From RGIG5612 sp963589005 (GTDB lineage: Bacteria > Bacillota > Clostridia > Lachnospirales > Lachnospiraceae): a stretch of 49,624 nucleotides of DNA. Below are positions 16,083 through 25,646 of this stretch, one piece after another (positions within the stretch are counted from its first letter, which is position 1; the number at the start of each line of letters is the position of its first letter). The stretch lies in the NCBI GenBank assembly GCA_963589005.1, contig CAVAJR010000017.1:1-49624 (forward strand), given 5' to 3'. The notes under the pieces were generated by a model, which was not told the DNA's origin, did not search any database, and saw only the letters and a list, made by a program, of their open reading frames with translations. The translations under genes were made by a program, and so were the position numbers.

Positions 16083-17158
16083 AAAATCTTGATCTTCAAA
16101 ATTACAGAAATTATGAATCTCTATCGGTAAATTTCTGTCCGGGATGTAATATCATTTACGGAGAGAACGGACAGGGAAAAACGAATATTCTTGAGAGCAT
16201 TTATATGTGCGGCTTTGGGAAAAGTCATAAGAGCAGCAAGGAAAGAGAAATAATAAAAAACGGCTGCGAAGAAGCTCATATTAAGGCAGATTTTGTATCG
16301 GAATTAAATTCGCACAGGGTAGATATACATTTGCGGAAAAATAAATCCAAAGGCATGGCATTGGACAGAGTGCCAATAAGAAAATATGGAGATCTGTATG
16401 GAAATATATTGATTGTAATGTTTTCCTCTGAGGATCTGGATATTGTAAAAAGAAGTCCTTCTGAGAGAAGAAAATTCCTTGATATGCAGCTGTGTCAGAT
16501 TGATCAGTTATATATGGATAATCTTATTAATTATAATAAGATCCTTGATCAGAGAAGAGAATTATTCAAGAAGGCAGAAGAATGTGAAGATCCGCATGAT
16601 TTCAATTCAACCCTGGATATATGGGACCTTCAGCTGTGTGATTACGGGTCTCGTATCATAAAGAGAAGAAGACAATTTATAGACGAATTAAATGAACTGA
16701 TATTTGATATTCATTATGACATAACAGGAGGAAGGGAGAAACTGAAAATAGTTTACGAACCTTCGGCAGAGGAAGAAAATTTTTTCGAGGATCTCCTGAA
16801 AAACCGTGAAAAGGACAGATTTTACAAACAGACGCATATAGGACCTCACAGAGACGACATGAGCTTCTACGATGGAGAGACAGATCTTAAAATATACGGA
16901 AGCAGCGGACAGCAAAGATCATGTGCATTGTCACTTAAGCTTTCTGAAATTTATATAATTGAAAAATTAAAAAAGGAAAAACCGGTTTTGTTATTAGATG
17001 ATGTATTATCCGAACTGGACAGAAACAGGCAAAATCAGCTGATAAATAGTCTTAAGGATATTCAAACATTAATTACCTGCACAGGTTTGGATGAGTTTAT
17101 AGAAGAAAAGCTGGGAAAAATAAATAAAATCCATATATCGCAGGGCAGGGTAATTTGA
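16073..17158 (+). CDS. recF: DNA replication and repair protein RecF
   Basis: SMC-like ATPase that helps load RecA at single-strand gaps. The 361 aa carry GENGQGKTNILESIYMCGFG (Walker A), the ABC-type signature SSGQQRSCALSLKLSEIYII and LLLDDVLSELDRNRQ (Walker B plus D-loop). GPHRDDMSFYDG is also typical. The start overlaps the S4 gene. A gap of about 155 bp with no ORF separates it from gyrB. Confidence 0.96.
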   Translation: MQIKNLDLQNYRNYESLSVNFCPGCNIIYGENGQGKTNILESIYMCGFGKSHKSSKEREIIKNGCEEAHIKADFVSELNSHRVDIHLRKNKSKGMALDRVPIRKYGDLYGNILIVMFSSEDLDIVKRSPSERRKFLDMQLCQIDQLYMDNLINYNKILDQRRELFKKAEECEDPHDFNSTLDIWDLQLCDYGSRIIKRRRQFIDELNELIFDIHYDITGGREKLKIVYEPSAEEENFFEDLLKNREKDRFYKQTHIGPHRDDMSFYDGETDLKIYGSSGQQRSCALSLKLSEIYIIEKLKKEKPVLLLDDVLSELDRNRQNQLINSLKDIQTLITCTGLDEFIEEKLGKINKIHISQGRVI

Positions 17159-17313
17159 ATTAATTTGTAAATTGTAAGAAACCGAAATGTGAGAGCACGA
17201 GGATCGAAAGTGATTTATTTTTAATAAACATTCTCACAGTTGATGTGCTGTTCCGTCACTAAGATAAAATTACAGAAAAAAGATAGAATTGTTATAGATT
17301 GAAAGGAAAAATG

Positions 17314-19284
17314 ATGGAAGAAAACAAGGTATTGGAAAATAACGAAGAAAATTCTCTTGCCGATACTACTGTTTCCGGCGAATATGACGCAGATAATATT
17401 CAGGTATTGGAAGGACTTGAGGCTGTAAGAAAGCGTCCAGGAATGTACATTGGAAGTACATCAGAGAGGGGACTGCATCATCTTGTATACGAAATTGTGG
17501 ATAATGCAGTTGATGAGGCTCTTGCAGGGGTATGTACAGAGATACATGTAACAATTAATCCGGATAATTCAATTACCGTTGAAGATAATGGAAGAGGTAT
17601 TCCTACAGGCATCAATAAGCAGCAGGGTGTATCTGCTGTGGAATTGGTATTTTGTAAATTACATGCAGGCGGCAAATTCGGCGGGGGAGGATATAAGGTT
17701 TCCGGCGGACTTCATGGTGTAGGTGCATCTGTTGTAAATGCTCTCTCTGAACATCTTGATGTAACGATCTGTCGTGATGGTAAGGTTCATTTTCAGGAAT
17801 ATGAGAGAGGCAAGGCAACCTGTGAACTTACAGTATTAGGAGATTGTCCGGCAGACAAGCATGGATCTAAGATTACATTTAAGCCTGATTATATGATTTT
17901 CGAGGATCTTATATATAATTTTAATACTCTTCAGAACAGATTAAGAGAGATGGCATTTCTTACTAAGGGTCTTAAAATTGTACTTACAGATACTCGTAAA
18001 AATAATGAACAGGAGAAAACCTTTCATTATGAAGGCGGTATAAAAGAATTTGTTCAATATCTGAACAGGGGCAATACTCCTCACTATGAAGAAATAATGT
18101 ATTTCGAGGGTGAGAAGAATAATGTAATGGTCGAAGTATCCATGCAGCATAATAATGGATACAACGAGAGTATCTATACGTTCGTTAATAACGTAAATAC
18201 TCCGGAGGGAGGTACTCATCTGGAGGGATTTAAACGTGCATTAACGAGAGTATTTAATGATTATGCCAGAAAAAATAAGATTCTTAAGGAAAAAGAAGAT
18301 AATCTGTCCGGCGAGGATCTAAGAGAGGGTCTTGCTGCAATCATTTCTGTTAAGATTGAAGATCCACAGTTTGAGGGCCAGACTAAACAAAAGCTGGGTA
18401 ATTCAGAGGCTCGTGCTGCAGTAGAATCTGTTGTAAGCGAGCAGCTGACATATTTTCTTGAACAAAATCCTCAAGTTGCCAAGATCATTTGCGATAAGGG
18501 ATTATTGGCACAGCGTGCCAGAGAGGCAGCACGTAAGGCCAGGGAAGCAACAAGAAAGAGTCCGCTTGCAAGCGGTTCTCTTCCGGGCAAGCTGGCTGAC
18601 TGCTCGGATAAGGATCCTAAAAATTGTGAGATATTTATAGTCGAGGGAGATTCCGCCGGCGGCAGTGCTAAGAAGGCTCGTATCAGAAAGACTCAGGCTA
18701 TTCTTCCATTGAGAGGCAAGATACTGAATGTTGAAAAAGCTCGTCTGGAAAGAATTCTGGGCAATGCGGAGATCAGAACGATGATAACTGCATTTGGAAC
18801 AGGAATTCATGATGATTTCGATATATCTAAGCTTCGTTATGACAAAATCATAATTATGACAGATGCCGATGTCGATGGTGCGCATATTGCAACATTGCTT
18901 CTTACATTCTTCTATAGATTTATGCCGGAGCTTATCAAGCAGGGACATGTTTACCTGGCTAAACCACCGCTGTATCAGATAACGAAAAATAAAAAGGTTT
19001 GGTATGCATACTCTGATGAAGAGCTTAATAATATAATGCTTGAGATCGGAAGAGATAATCAGAATAAGGTTCAGCGTTATAAAGGACTGGGAGAAATGGA
19101 TGCAAGCCAGTTATGGGAGACAACTATGGATCCTAAGACAAGAATCCTGTCTAAGGTATTTATAGATGACGAGAGTCCTCAGGATCTGGATGTTACATTT
19201 ACCACTCTTATGGGAGATGAAGTAGAGCCTAGACGAGAGTTTATTGAATTAAACGCTAAATATGCAACTAACATTGACATTTGA
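17314..19284 (+). CDS. gyrB: DNA gyrase subunit B
   Basis: ATPase subunit of gyrase, which introduces negative supercoils. About 656 aa, with the GHKL motifs DNAVDEALAG, EDNGRGIPTG and GGLHGVGASVVNALS, transducer-domain QTKQKLGN, TOPRIM motifs EGDSAGGSAK and DADVDGAHIATLLLTFF, and the C-terminal QRYKGLGEMDASQLWETTM. ATG at 17314 lies six bases after AAAGGA; ATG at 17311 is also possible, while the in-frame TTG at 17299 is unlikely. The stop is 20 bp before the preferred gyrA start. Confidence 0.97.
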   Translation: MEENKVLENNEENSLADTTVSGEYDADNIQVLEGLEAVRKRPGMYIGSTSERGLHHLVYEIVDNAVDEALAGVCTEIHVTINPDNSITVEDNGRGIPTGINKQQGVSAVELVFCKLHAGGKFGGGGYKVSGGLHGVGASVVNALSEHLDVTICRDGKVHFQEYERGKATCELTVLGDCPADKHGSKITFKPDYMIFEDLIYNFNTLQNRLREMAFLTKGLKIVLTDTRKNNEQEKTFHYEGGIKEFVQYLNRGNTPHYEEIMYFEGEKNNVMVEVSMQHNNGYNESIYTFVNNVNTPEGGTHLEGFKRALTRVFNDYARKNKILKEKEDNLSGEDLREGLAAIISVKIEDPQFEGQTKQKLGNSEARAAVESVVSEQLTYFLEQNPQVAKIICDKGLLAQRAREAARKAREATRKSPLASGSLPGKLADCSDKDPKNCEIFIVEGDSAGGSAKKARIRKTQAILPLRGKILNVEKARLERILGNAEIRTMITAFGTGIHDDFDISKLRYDKIIIMTDADVDGAHIATLLLTFFYRFMPELIKQGHVYLAKPPLYQITKNKKVWYAYSDEELNNIMLEIGRDNQNKVQRYKGLGEMDASQLWETTMDPKTRILSKVFIDDESPQDLDVTFTTLMGDEVEPRREFIELNAKYATNIDI

Positions 19285-19304
19285 TGAAAAATCCGGAGGA
19301 AACA

Positions 19305-21890
19305 ATGGAAGATAACAATAAAGATATCAATAATGAAGGAGAAAATACGGAACTTACCGATACAGTCTTCGACAAGATAGAGGAGATTGATCTGAAGAAA
19401 ACCATGGAAAGCTCTTATATCGACTATGCTATGAGTGTTATAGCCTCAAGGGCATTGCCAGATGTAAGGGACGGACTTAAGCCGGTTCAGAGAAGAGTTC
19501 TGTTTTCCATGAGTGAACTTAATAATACTCCTGACAAGCCTCACAGAAAATGTGCACGTATCGTCGGTGATACCATGGGTAAATATCATCCACATGGCGA
19601 CTCCTCAATCTATGGTGCACTCGTTAATATGGCTCAGGAGTGGTCAACAAGATATCCTCTTGTTGATGGTCATGGAAACTTTGGATCAGAAGATGGCGAC
19701 GGTGCAGCTGCCATGCGTTATACAGAAGCAAGACTTTCCAAGATTTCTATGGAAATGCTGGCAGATATCAATAAAGATACTGTTGATTTTGTTCCAAACT
19801 TCGATGAAACAGAGAAGGAACCTACGGTGCTTCCTGCCAGATATCCTAACCTTCTGGCAAATGGAACAACAGGTATTGCAGTAGGTATGGCAACCAACAT
19901 CCCTCCTCATAATATAGGAGAGCTTATTGATGCTGTATGCAAGATTATCGACAATAAGGTAGAAGACCGAGAAACTACCATTGACGATATAATGAAGATT
20001 ATAAAGGGACCTGATTTTCCGACAGGAGCTACCATATTAGGAAGAAAAGGTATAGAGGAAGCCTATAGAACAGGCCGAGGCAAGATCAAGATCCGTGCGG
20101 TCTCAGAGATTGAGCCTATGGAAAATGGCAAGAACAGGATCGTAGTAACGGAGCTGCCATATCTGGTAAATAAGGCCAAGCTTGTTGAAAAAATCGGTGA
20201 ACTTCACAGAGATAAGAGAGTAGATGGTATAGTTGATCTGAGGGACGAAAGCGATCAGACCGGAACAAGAGTAGTAATTGAACTTCGTAAGGATGTAAAT
20301 CCAAACGTTGTATTAAATCAACTCTATAAACATACTCAGCTTCAGGACAGCTTCGGTGTAATTATGCTGGCCCTCATTAACAATCAGCCTAAGATATTTA
20401 ATATTTACGAGCTCCTTGCATGCTACTTAAAACACCAAGAAGAAGTAGTAACAAGAAGAACAAAATATGATTTGAATAAGGCTGAAGAGAGAGCGCATAT
20501 CTTAGCCGGATTATTGATAGCCCTTGATAATATTGACGAGGTTATCCGTATTATCAGAGCAAGTGCTAATACCCAGGAGGCTAAAACCGGCTTGATGGAA
20601 GCCTTTGGCCTTGATGATGTTCAGGCTCAGGCTATCGTAGATATGAGACTTAGAGCTCTTACAGGTCTCGAAAGAAAGAAACTTGAAGATGAGCAGGCTG
20701 AGCTTTTGGCTAAGATCAAATATTATAAGGAAATCCTTGGAGACGAGAAGAAACTTCTCGGAGTTATCAAGGAAGAAATCCTTGTAATGAAAGAAAAATA
20801 CGCAGATGAGAGAAAGACTGTTATCGGAGTTGATGACGGTGATATCGAGGATGAAGATCTCATTCCTGTAGGCAATACAGTAATTACAATGACCAAACTT
20901 GGATATGTTAAGAGAATGGCTATTGATACCTTCAAGGCTCAGAACAGAGGAGGTAAGGGTATCAAGGGTATGCAGACTCTTAATGAGGATGTTATTGAGC
21001 GTATGTTTATTACTACTACGCATAATAATATATTATTCTTCACCAATAAGGGTCGAGTATATAAGATGAAGGCTTATCAGATTCCTGAAGCATCCAGAAA
21101 TGCAAGAGGAACAGCAATAGTCAACCTTCTTCAGCTGCAGCCTGATGAGAAAATAGCAGCAGCCATGTCTGTTGAAGAATTCAAGGGAGCTAAAAATCTC
21201 CTGATGGCTACGAAGAAGGGAATGATCAAGAAGACTGATCTGGAGGAATATAATAATATCAGACAGACAGGCATCATTGCTATTACATTGAGAGATGACG
21301 ATGAGCTTATTGATGCCGAGATAACAGATGGTCATAGAGAGATTGTTCTTGTAACTAAGAATGGACACAGCATCAGATTCAATGAAGAGGAAATAAGGGC
21401 AACCGGACGCAGCTCAATGGGTGTGATTGGTATGAAATTCTCAGACGAGGATGATGAGGTCATAACATTTACGCTGGATGTTTTGGGAGAAGATATACTG
21501 TTCGTAACGGAAAATGGCATGGGCAAGAGAACCTCCTTCTCAGAATTCAATCCTCAGCATCGAGGAGGCAAAGGCGTTCGCTGCTACAAGGTAACAGAAA
21601 AGACGGGCTGCCTTACAGCAGGATGTGCAGTAGACTCCGGTGACCAGGTTATGCTGATAACCAATCAGGGAATAGTTATGAGAATGGCTGTTGATGATAT
21701 ATCCGTAATCGGAAGAAATACTTCCGGTGTTAAGATGATGAATATTAACAAGGAAAATGATATTAAGGTTACGGGCATGGCCAGAATCCCGAAGGAATTT
21801 CTGTCAGATGATGAGTCTGAAAATGACATATCTGAGGCAGAAGAGGGAACAGTATCAGATGACAATACTGAAAATGCAACAGAAGAATAA
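19305..21890 (+). CDS. gyrA: DNA gyrase subunit A
   Basis: Breakage-reunion subunit of gyrase. About 861 aa, with catalytic Tyr139 in AAMRYTEARLS and a quinolone-determining region YHPHGDSSIYGALVNMAQ. The GyrA box AQNRGGKGIKG in the beta-pinwheel C-terminal domain distinguishes it from ParC. The protein ends in an acidic tail rich in Glu and Asp. GGAGG six bases before ATG 19305 supports this start; an in-frame ATG at 19284 overlaps gyrB. At the E. coli Asp87 position this protein has Gly104. Confidence 0.97.
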   Translation: MEDNNKDINNEGENTELTDTVFDKIEEIDLKKTMESSYIDYAMSVIASRALPDVRDGLKPVQRRVLFSMSELNNTPDKPHRKCARIVGDTMGKYHPHGDSSIYGALVNMAQEWSTRYPLVDGHGNFGSEDGDGAAAMRYTEARLSKISMEMLADINKDTVDFVPNFDETEKEPTVLPARYPNLLANGTTGIAVGMATNIPPHNIGELIDAVCKIIDNKVEDRETTIDDIMKIIKGPDFPTGATILGRKGIEEAYRTGRGKIKIRAVSEIEPMENGKNRIVVTELPYLVNKAKLVEKIGELHRDKRVDGIVDLRDESDQTGTRVVIELRKDVNPNVVLNQLYKHTQLQDSFGVIMLALINNQPKIFNIYELLACYLKHQEEVVTRRTKYDLNKAEERAHILAGLLIALDNIDEVIRIIRASANTQEAKTGLMEAFGLDDVQAQAIVDMRLRALTGLERKKLEDEQAELLAKIKYYKEILGDEKKLLGVIKEEILVMKEKYADERKTVIGVDDGDIEDEDLIPVGNTVITMTKLGYVKRMAIDTFKAQNRGGKGIKGMQTLNEDVIERMFITTTHNNILFFTNKGRVYKMKAYQIPEASRNARGTAIVNLLQLQPDEKIAAAMSVEEFKGAKNLLMATKKGMIKKTDLEEYNNIRQTGIIAITLRDDDELIDAEITDGHREIVLVTKNGHSIRFNEEEIRATGRSSMGVIGMKFSDEDDEVITFTLDVLGEDILFVTENGMGKRTSFSEFNPQHRGGKGVRCYKVTEKTGCLTAGCAVDSGDQVMLITNQGIVMRMAVDDISVIGRNTSGVKMMNINKENDIKVTGMARIPKEFLSDDESENDISEAEEGTVSDDNTENATEE

Positions 21891-21910
21891 AATAAAGTGA
21901 AATCAGATTG

Positions 21911-21940
21911 CAGCACCTCGTTTTATTAAACGAGGTGCTG
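21911..21940 (+). terminator. Hairpin at the 3' end of gyrA
   Basis: CAGCACCTCGTTT and AAACGAGGTGCTG form a perfect 13-bp stem with a 4-nt loop, 20 bp after the gyrA stop. No T-tract follows (TCAGTTATAA), so it may act as an RNA-stabilising end or need a factor. Confidence 0.6.
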
Positions 21941-21977
21941 TCAGTTATAAAATATTTCAATGACAAAGAATTAATGA

Positions 21978-22032
21978 GTGCCGTGAACCTCGGTGTGCAG
22001 CAATCCTCTTTTAGCCGTGAGCTGCGAGTTTC
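21978..22032 (+). repeat. Dispersed stem-loop repeat, member A
   Basis: Starts with GTGCCGTGAACCTCGGTGTG and shares its first 24 bases, with few changes, with 40957-40980 between pyrF and pyrE. GAACCTC (21985) pairs with GAGTTTC (22026-22032) with one mismatch, and GCAGC pairs with GCTGC inside. Non-coding. Confidence 0.5.
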
Positions 22033-22146
22033 CGGCAAACACAGCTTTTAAAGCAGTCTGTTTAATGAAGAAGATAAATGTGAAATGAAAGCCTATTATA
22101 AGTGACAGAAGCTGAAGAAAATTTTAAAAGAGGAGGACAGGTAATA

Positions 22147-22668
22147 ATGAATACCATAGAAGCAATTATGACCAGAACCAGCATCAGAAGATACACCGAT
22201 CAAAGAATCAGCGATGAGGACATCAAAACTATTTTAAGAGCAGGCATGAGTGGCCCTTCGGCTGTAAATAAGAGAGACTGGTCATTTATAGTTGTAAGAG
22301 ATAAGGAAACTTTAAATAAAATGGCGGCTGGAAATGGATTTGCAGCTGAACCGCTAAAAAATGCAGACTTAGGAATACTTATTCTCGGAGATAAGAAGAG
22401 AGCCTTCAAGCAGGCACCTGATTATTGGATAATTGACGGAGCGATAGCAGCACAGAATATGATATTGGCAGCACATGACTTGGGTATAGGCAGCTGCTGG
22501 CTAGGCACCTGGCCGCAGGAGAGCAAGATAAAGGCACAGTCAGACATCTTCAATATTCCTGACACCCACATACCCCATTCTATAATTGCATTTGGCTATC
22601 CTGCAGAAAGCCCGGCTGTTAAGGCTCCTGAGTGGGAGGCAGACAGAGTACATTATGAGAAATGGTAA
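22147..22668 (+). CDS. Nitroreductase family protein
   Basis: FMN-dependent oxidoreductase of the nitroreductase superfamily, 173 aa, likely dimeric and cytoplasmic. FMN-binding and fold motifs are RTSIRRYTD near the N-terminus, GPSAVNKRDWSFIVV, and AAQNMILAAHDLGIGSCWLG. AGGAGGACAGGTAATA precedes the ATG at 22147; the frame is open 45 bp further but without support. It is a stand-alone gene between gyrA and the zinc-ribbon gene. The natural substrate cannot be inferred. Confidence 0.9.
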   Translation: MNTIEAIMTRTSIRRYTDQRISDEDIKTILRAGMSGPSAVNKRDWSFIVVRDKETLNKMAAGNGFAAEPLKNADLGILILGDKKRAFKQAPDYWIIDGAIAAQNMILAAHDLGIGSCWLGTWPQESKIKAQSDIFNIPDTHIPHSIIAFGYPAESPAVKAPEWEADRVHYEKW

Positions 22669-22938
22669 TGCTGATTGTTTTTACAGTTGCTGCGTCGTCC
22701 CAGCTTATGGGTCAGATCAAAAAAATTTAAAGTAATTTTCACACAACATGCAAGGTACTGTCGTTGAAAATGATCATTGTTTCGTGTACACTCATAATGC
22801 GGGAAAGTTTTGTGAAAGAATAATTTATTTACAGGATATAATGACTGGGTACAGATGGATACATGGTCATTTGTCAGATACAGATATAACGCAGAAAACC
22901 GGAGATTTAGTTTTTTGCAATTGAAGAAAGGAGCAGTT

Positions 22939-23589
22939 ATGGAACTTATAGATACCATTGTTAAGACATTATCGGAAGTTAGTCAGACAACTATAAAAAA
23001 GGGCAAGGATGTTAAAAATATTGCCAAGCTTAATCTTACAATTTCTGATGAAGAGCGGAAAATTGAAAAAAACTATATAGAGATAGGCAGACTGTTCTAT
23101 GAAATGCATAAGGACGACTGCGAGAAGGAATTTGCCGAGCTTATAATAAGTATTGATGATTCAAAAGATAAGATCAAGCAGTGTAATGAGGACATAAAGG
23201 AATTAAAAGGTATTATTAAATGTCCAGGCTGTGATGCAGAGATTATGGGTAATCTGGCATATTGTCCGCATTGCGGATTTAAAATAGAACAGGAAGAGCC
23301 GGCAGAGGAATGTCAGCCAGAGGCACCGGATACTGTTTTTTGCAAAAATTGCGGAGCCAAGCTTGATCCGGAATACAAATTCTGTGTTAAATGTGGAACA
23401 GCTATTACCAAAGAGGAACCGGTTGTAGTGCAGCCGGATGGAAATGTTGTTTCTCCGGAGGAAGAAACATCTGAAGAAATAAAGAACGATGAATGCTGTA
23501 AGTCAGAAGAGGAAGAGTCTTGTACTCAGGAAGACGCGGCTGATAAAAAAAATTGCTGCGATGCTACTGCACAGGAAACTGAAAACTAG
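22939..23589 (+). CDS. Double zinc-ribbon protein with coiled-coil N-terminus
   Basis: 216-aa protein of unknown function. Residues 1-92 are charged and helical, probably coiled coil. Two zinc ribbons follow: C95-x2-C98/C109-x2-C112 (CPGCDAEIMG...CPHCGF) and C135-x2-C138/C149-x2-C152 (CKNCGAK...CVKCGT). The acidic tail carries extra cysteine pairs (ECCKS, SCTQ, NCCD). GAAAGGAGCAGTTATG supports the start. Proteins with this layout are common in Clostridia next to unrelated genes. No catalytic motif is visible. The 270 bp before it hold no clear gene or hairpin. Confidence 0.8.
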   Translation: MELIDTIVKTLSEVSQTTIKKGKDVKNIAKLNLTISDEERKIEKNYIEIGRLFYEMHKDDCEKEFAELIISIDDSKDKIKQCNEDIKELKGIIKCPGCDAEIMGNLAYCPHCGFKIEQEEPAEECQPEAPDTVFCKNCGAKLDPEYKFCVKCGTAITKEEPVVVQPDGNVVSPEEETSEEIKNDECCKSEEEESCTQEDAADKKNCCDATAQETEN

Positions 23590-23641
23590 GAAGAACAGCT
23601 ATATAATATTACGGGTAAATATAAATCGGCGAATAGCGGCG

Positions 23642-23676
23642 GATTGCTGCATATAAGATTCCTATATGCAGCAATC
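23642..23676 (+). terminator. Hairpin after the zinc-ribbon gene
   Basis: GATTGCTGCATATA and TATATGCAGCAATC form a perfect 14-bp stem with a 7-nt loop, followed by TGTTATAAAAA. It lacks a strong T-tract. Confidence 0.55.
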
Positions 23677-23731
23677 TGTTATAAAAACATTCGGGCAAGG
23701 TGGCAGCATTTTCAAGGTAACAGGATAATTT

Positions 23732-24883
23732 ATGAACAAAATCAGAGAAGCCTTTCGTAATAGTAAAAATTTTCAGATATTTGTAGTAGCATGCGGAGCA
23801 ATACTCTTCTATGTTGTGCTGAACAATATCGGAATTGTAAGAGATGCATTTTTATATGTGCTGAGTATACTGTGGCCGGTTATTTGTGCAACAATTTTGG
23901 CATTTATTATTAATCCCATAGTTCAATTTTTTGAACAGAAGGTATTCGGAAAACTAAAATACCGCAAGGCGGTGCATCTTTTCTGCGTTATATTTACGGT
24001 TGTGATGATAGTTTTTCTGATATTATTGCTTTTGTATCTGATAGTTAATCAATTATCTGCGTCCATAAGTAACCTGATAGCGAATTTAGATACATATGTA
24101 GAATCTCTGATAAATCTGATAAGGAAACTATTTGGCGATTATGCTAATGAAATAAATGTTTTTGGCGTTAATCTTATGGATCTGCAGTCTGCAGATCTTA
24201 AGGAATTCAGTTCTACCATAATTACATGGTGTACTGAACATATATCCGGTATTATTGGCGGCGTAACAAGCGTCGGTTCAAATGTGTTGAATACATTTAT
24301 TATGTTCATGCTGGTTATCTATATGCTTCTTGATGTAGGTCATTTGTCCAGAGGCGTAAGCAGATATTTCAGATCCATTATGGAACCGGAGAATTATATA
24401 AGCTTTGCAAATGTATGCACAAAGAGCAGCAAGATCTTTATCAGATATTTGCTATGTAATATTCTTGATTCATTAATAGTAGGCGTGGCATGCTATCTGT
24501 TTATGATCATTATGGGACTTCCGTATCCGCTGCTTATTGCTGTGGAAGTCGGTGTAACAAACTTTGTTCCGACCTTCGGACCTATTGTCGGCGGTGTAAT
24601 AGGAGGATTCCTGATTCTCCTTGTTAATCCGATGGGAACAGTATGGTTTGTAATATACACATTGATAAGCCAGTTCTGTGACGGCAATCTTCTTAAGCCG
24701 AAGTTATTCGGTGATCCTACCGGCCTTCGTCCTATGTGGGTACTTGCATCGATCATCATATGCGGAGGTTTGTTTGGAGTAGTGGGCATGGTCCTTGGAG
24801 TTCCGCTGTTCGCGATCATTTCAGATATTGTAAATGAAAGGGTAGAAAAACGAATTCAGCGTTGGGATTGCTATAAAAAATAA
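23732..24883 (+). CDS. AI-2E family transporter (PerM/YtvI-like permease)
   Basis: Polytopic membrane protein of 383 aa with about eight hydrophobic segments. The first follows the basic MNKIREAFRNSKNFQ start. The conserved C-terminal half includes LPYPLLIAVEVGVTNFVPTFGPIVG-type and LVNPMGTVWFVIYTLISQF blocks, the DGNLLKPKLFGDPTGLRPMW motif, and the closing GVPLFAIISDI. Family members move autoinducer-2, sodium or other solutes; the substrate here is unknown. It appears monocistronic, flanked by hairpins. Confidence 0.88.
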   Translation: MNKIREAFRNSKNFQIFVVACGAILFYVVLNNIGIVRDAFLYVLSILWPVICATILAFIINPIVQFFEQKVFGKLKYRKAVHLFCVIFTVVMIVFLILLLLYLIVNQLSASISNLIANLDTYVESLINLIRKLFGDYANEINVFGVNLMDLQSADLKEFSSTIITWCTEHISGIIGGVTSVGSNVLNTFIMFMLVIYMLLDVGHLSRGVSRYFRSIMEPENYISFANVCTKSSKIFIRYLLCNILDSLIVGVACYLFMIIMGLPYPLLIAVEVGVTNFVPTFGPIVGGVIGGFLILLVNPMGTVWFVIYTLISQFCDGNLLKPKLFGDPTGLRPMWVLASIIICGGLFGVVGMVLGVPLFAIISDIVNERVEKRIQRWDCYKK

Positions 24884-24897
24884 AATAAGCAAATGAA

Positions 24898-24943
24898 CCT
24901 AAGGTCTGTAATTTACGGAAATAGGCAAATTGCAGACCTTAGG
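24898..24943 (+). terminator. Long hairpin after the AI-2E transporter gene
   Basis: CCTAAGGTCTG (24898-24908) pairs exactly with CAGACCTTAGG (24933-24943), extended inside by AATTT/AAATT across a one-base mismatch. CAAAATC follows, so no T-tract. Confidence 0.55.
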
Positions 24944-25038
24944 CAAAATCTAATTGAAATTTATATAGTACGCTCTAAAAGTTTCTATTGCACAGAAATG
25001 ACGAGTGTGCTATTATATGCAAGCTGTTTGGCAGTTAT

Positions 25039-25122
25039 GCGGATATGGCGGAATAGGCAGACGCGCATGGTTCAGGTCCATGTGAGGTAACACTCATGCA
25101 GGTTCAACTCCTGTTATCCGCA
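25039..25122 (+). tRNA. tRNA-Leu (anticodon CAG)
   Basis: Class II cloverleaf: acceptor GCGGATA/TATCCGC, anticodon stem CATGG/CCATG around TTCAGGT (anticodon CAG), long variable arm TGAGGTAACACTCA, T-loop TTCAACT, discriminator A. It reads CUG. CCA is not encoded. A strong terminator follows. Confidence 0.95.
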
Positions 25123-25130
25123 TTAAGAGT

Positions 25131-25160
25131 TTAACACGTGTCGTCACGTGTTATTTTTTT
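25131..25160 (+). terminator. Intrinsic terminator of tRNA-Leu
   Basis: TAACACGTG, loop TCGT, CACGTGTTA, then seven Ts. A textbook hairpin. The CACGTG cores are not parS. Confidence 0.92.
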
Positions 25161-25263
25161 GTTAATTTCTTGATATATCAATACATTCTTAACATTCAAC
25201 CTTTTTATCTAGTGTTGAAAAACATCAGCTTCATGTAATTTGGGTATCAAAATAGATGTCAAT

Positions 25264-25310
25264 AAGACAAAAGGCGGCGGTTAAATGTGATCCTCCGCCT
25301 TTTGTCTTTT
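25264..25310 (+). terminator. Hairpin before the ppx-ppk block
   Basis: AAGACAAAAGGCGG (25264-25277) pairs exactly with CCGCCTTTTGTCTT (25295-25308), ending in TTTT. It lies 94 bp before the next gene with no gene directly upstream of it, so it may be a leader terminator or mark the edge of an acquired block. The remaining 25161-25263 hold only small palindromes (TTGATATATCAA at 25170). Confidence 0.55.
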
Positions 25311-25403
25311 ACATTATTTTACTTCTATTTTACGCAGTCCGGGTCACGCAATTTACATACAGCTACTATGCTTAGTTGCAAACGCAGAAAAGAGGTAATT
25401 ACC

Positions 25404-25646
25404 ATGATTTACAAAACGATTGTGATTGACTATGCACCCAAAGCAAAGAAAATGGCCGCAGCTATTGAGGATAAGGCTAACGAGGTGGCACAGACCGGTT
25501 GGGAACTGGTGACATTCTCTGTGACGAATTCTGCAAAAGCGATCCTTGTATTTAGTGTGCCGGAAAATACTCCGCAGGAGAGTATCTCTCAGGAGGAGGT
25601 TAATGTGCAGGAAGAGAGTGATGAGGCAGTAGGAGAGGTCGAATGA
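25404..25646 (+). CDS. Small DUF4177-like protein upstream of ppx
   Basis: 80 aa, beginning MIYKTIVIDYAPKAKKMAAA. The pattern of a short beta strand, a helix (AIEDKANEVAQTGWEL) and a beta strand (VTFSVTNSAKAILVFSV) with the GWELV turn resembles DUF4177. The tail is acidic and low complexity. AGAGG precedes the ATG by eight bases. Its stop overlaps the ppx ATG by 4 bp, so the two are translationally coupled and it probably serves polyphosphate metabolism or its regulation (inference). Base composition is visibly richer in GC than in the genes to the left. Confidence 0.7.
   Translation: MIYKTIVIDYAPKAKKMAAAIEDKANEVAQTGWELVTFSVTNSAKAILVFSVPENTPQESISQEEVNVQEESDEAVGEVE

Noticed and set aside
18502..18948. 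Long minus-strand ORF inside gyrB
   Set aside because: Antisense shadow of a highly conserved gene; no domain recognised. Other such shadows in gyrA, mnmE, jag and oppC were rejected for the same reason.
25132..25153. CACGTG-containing inverted repeat considered as a third parS
   Set aside because: Flanks do not match TGTTTCACGTGAAACA, and the T7 run shows it is the tRNA-Leu terminator.
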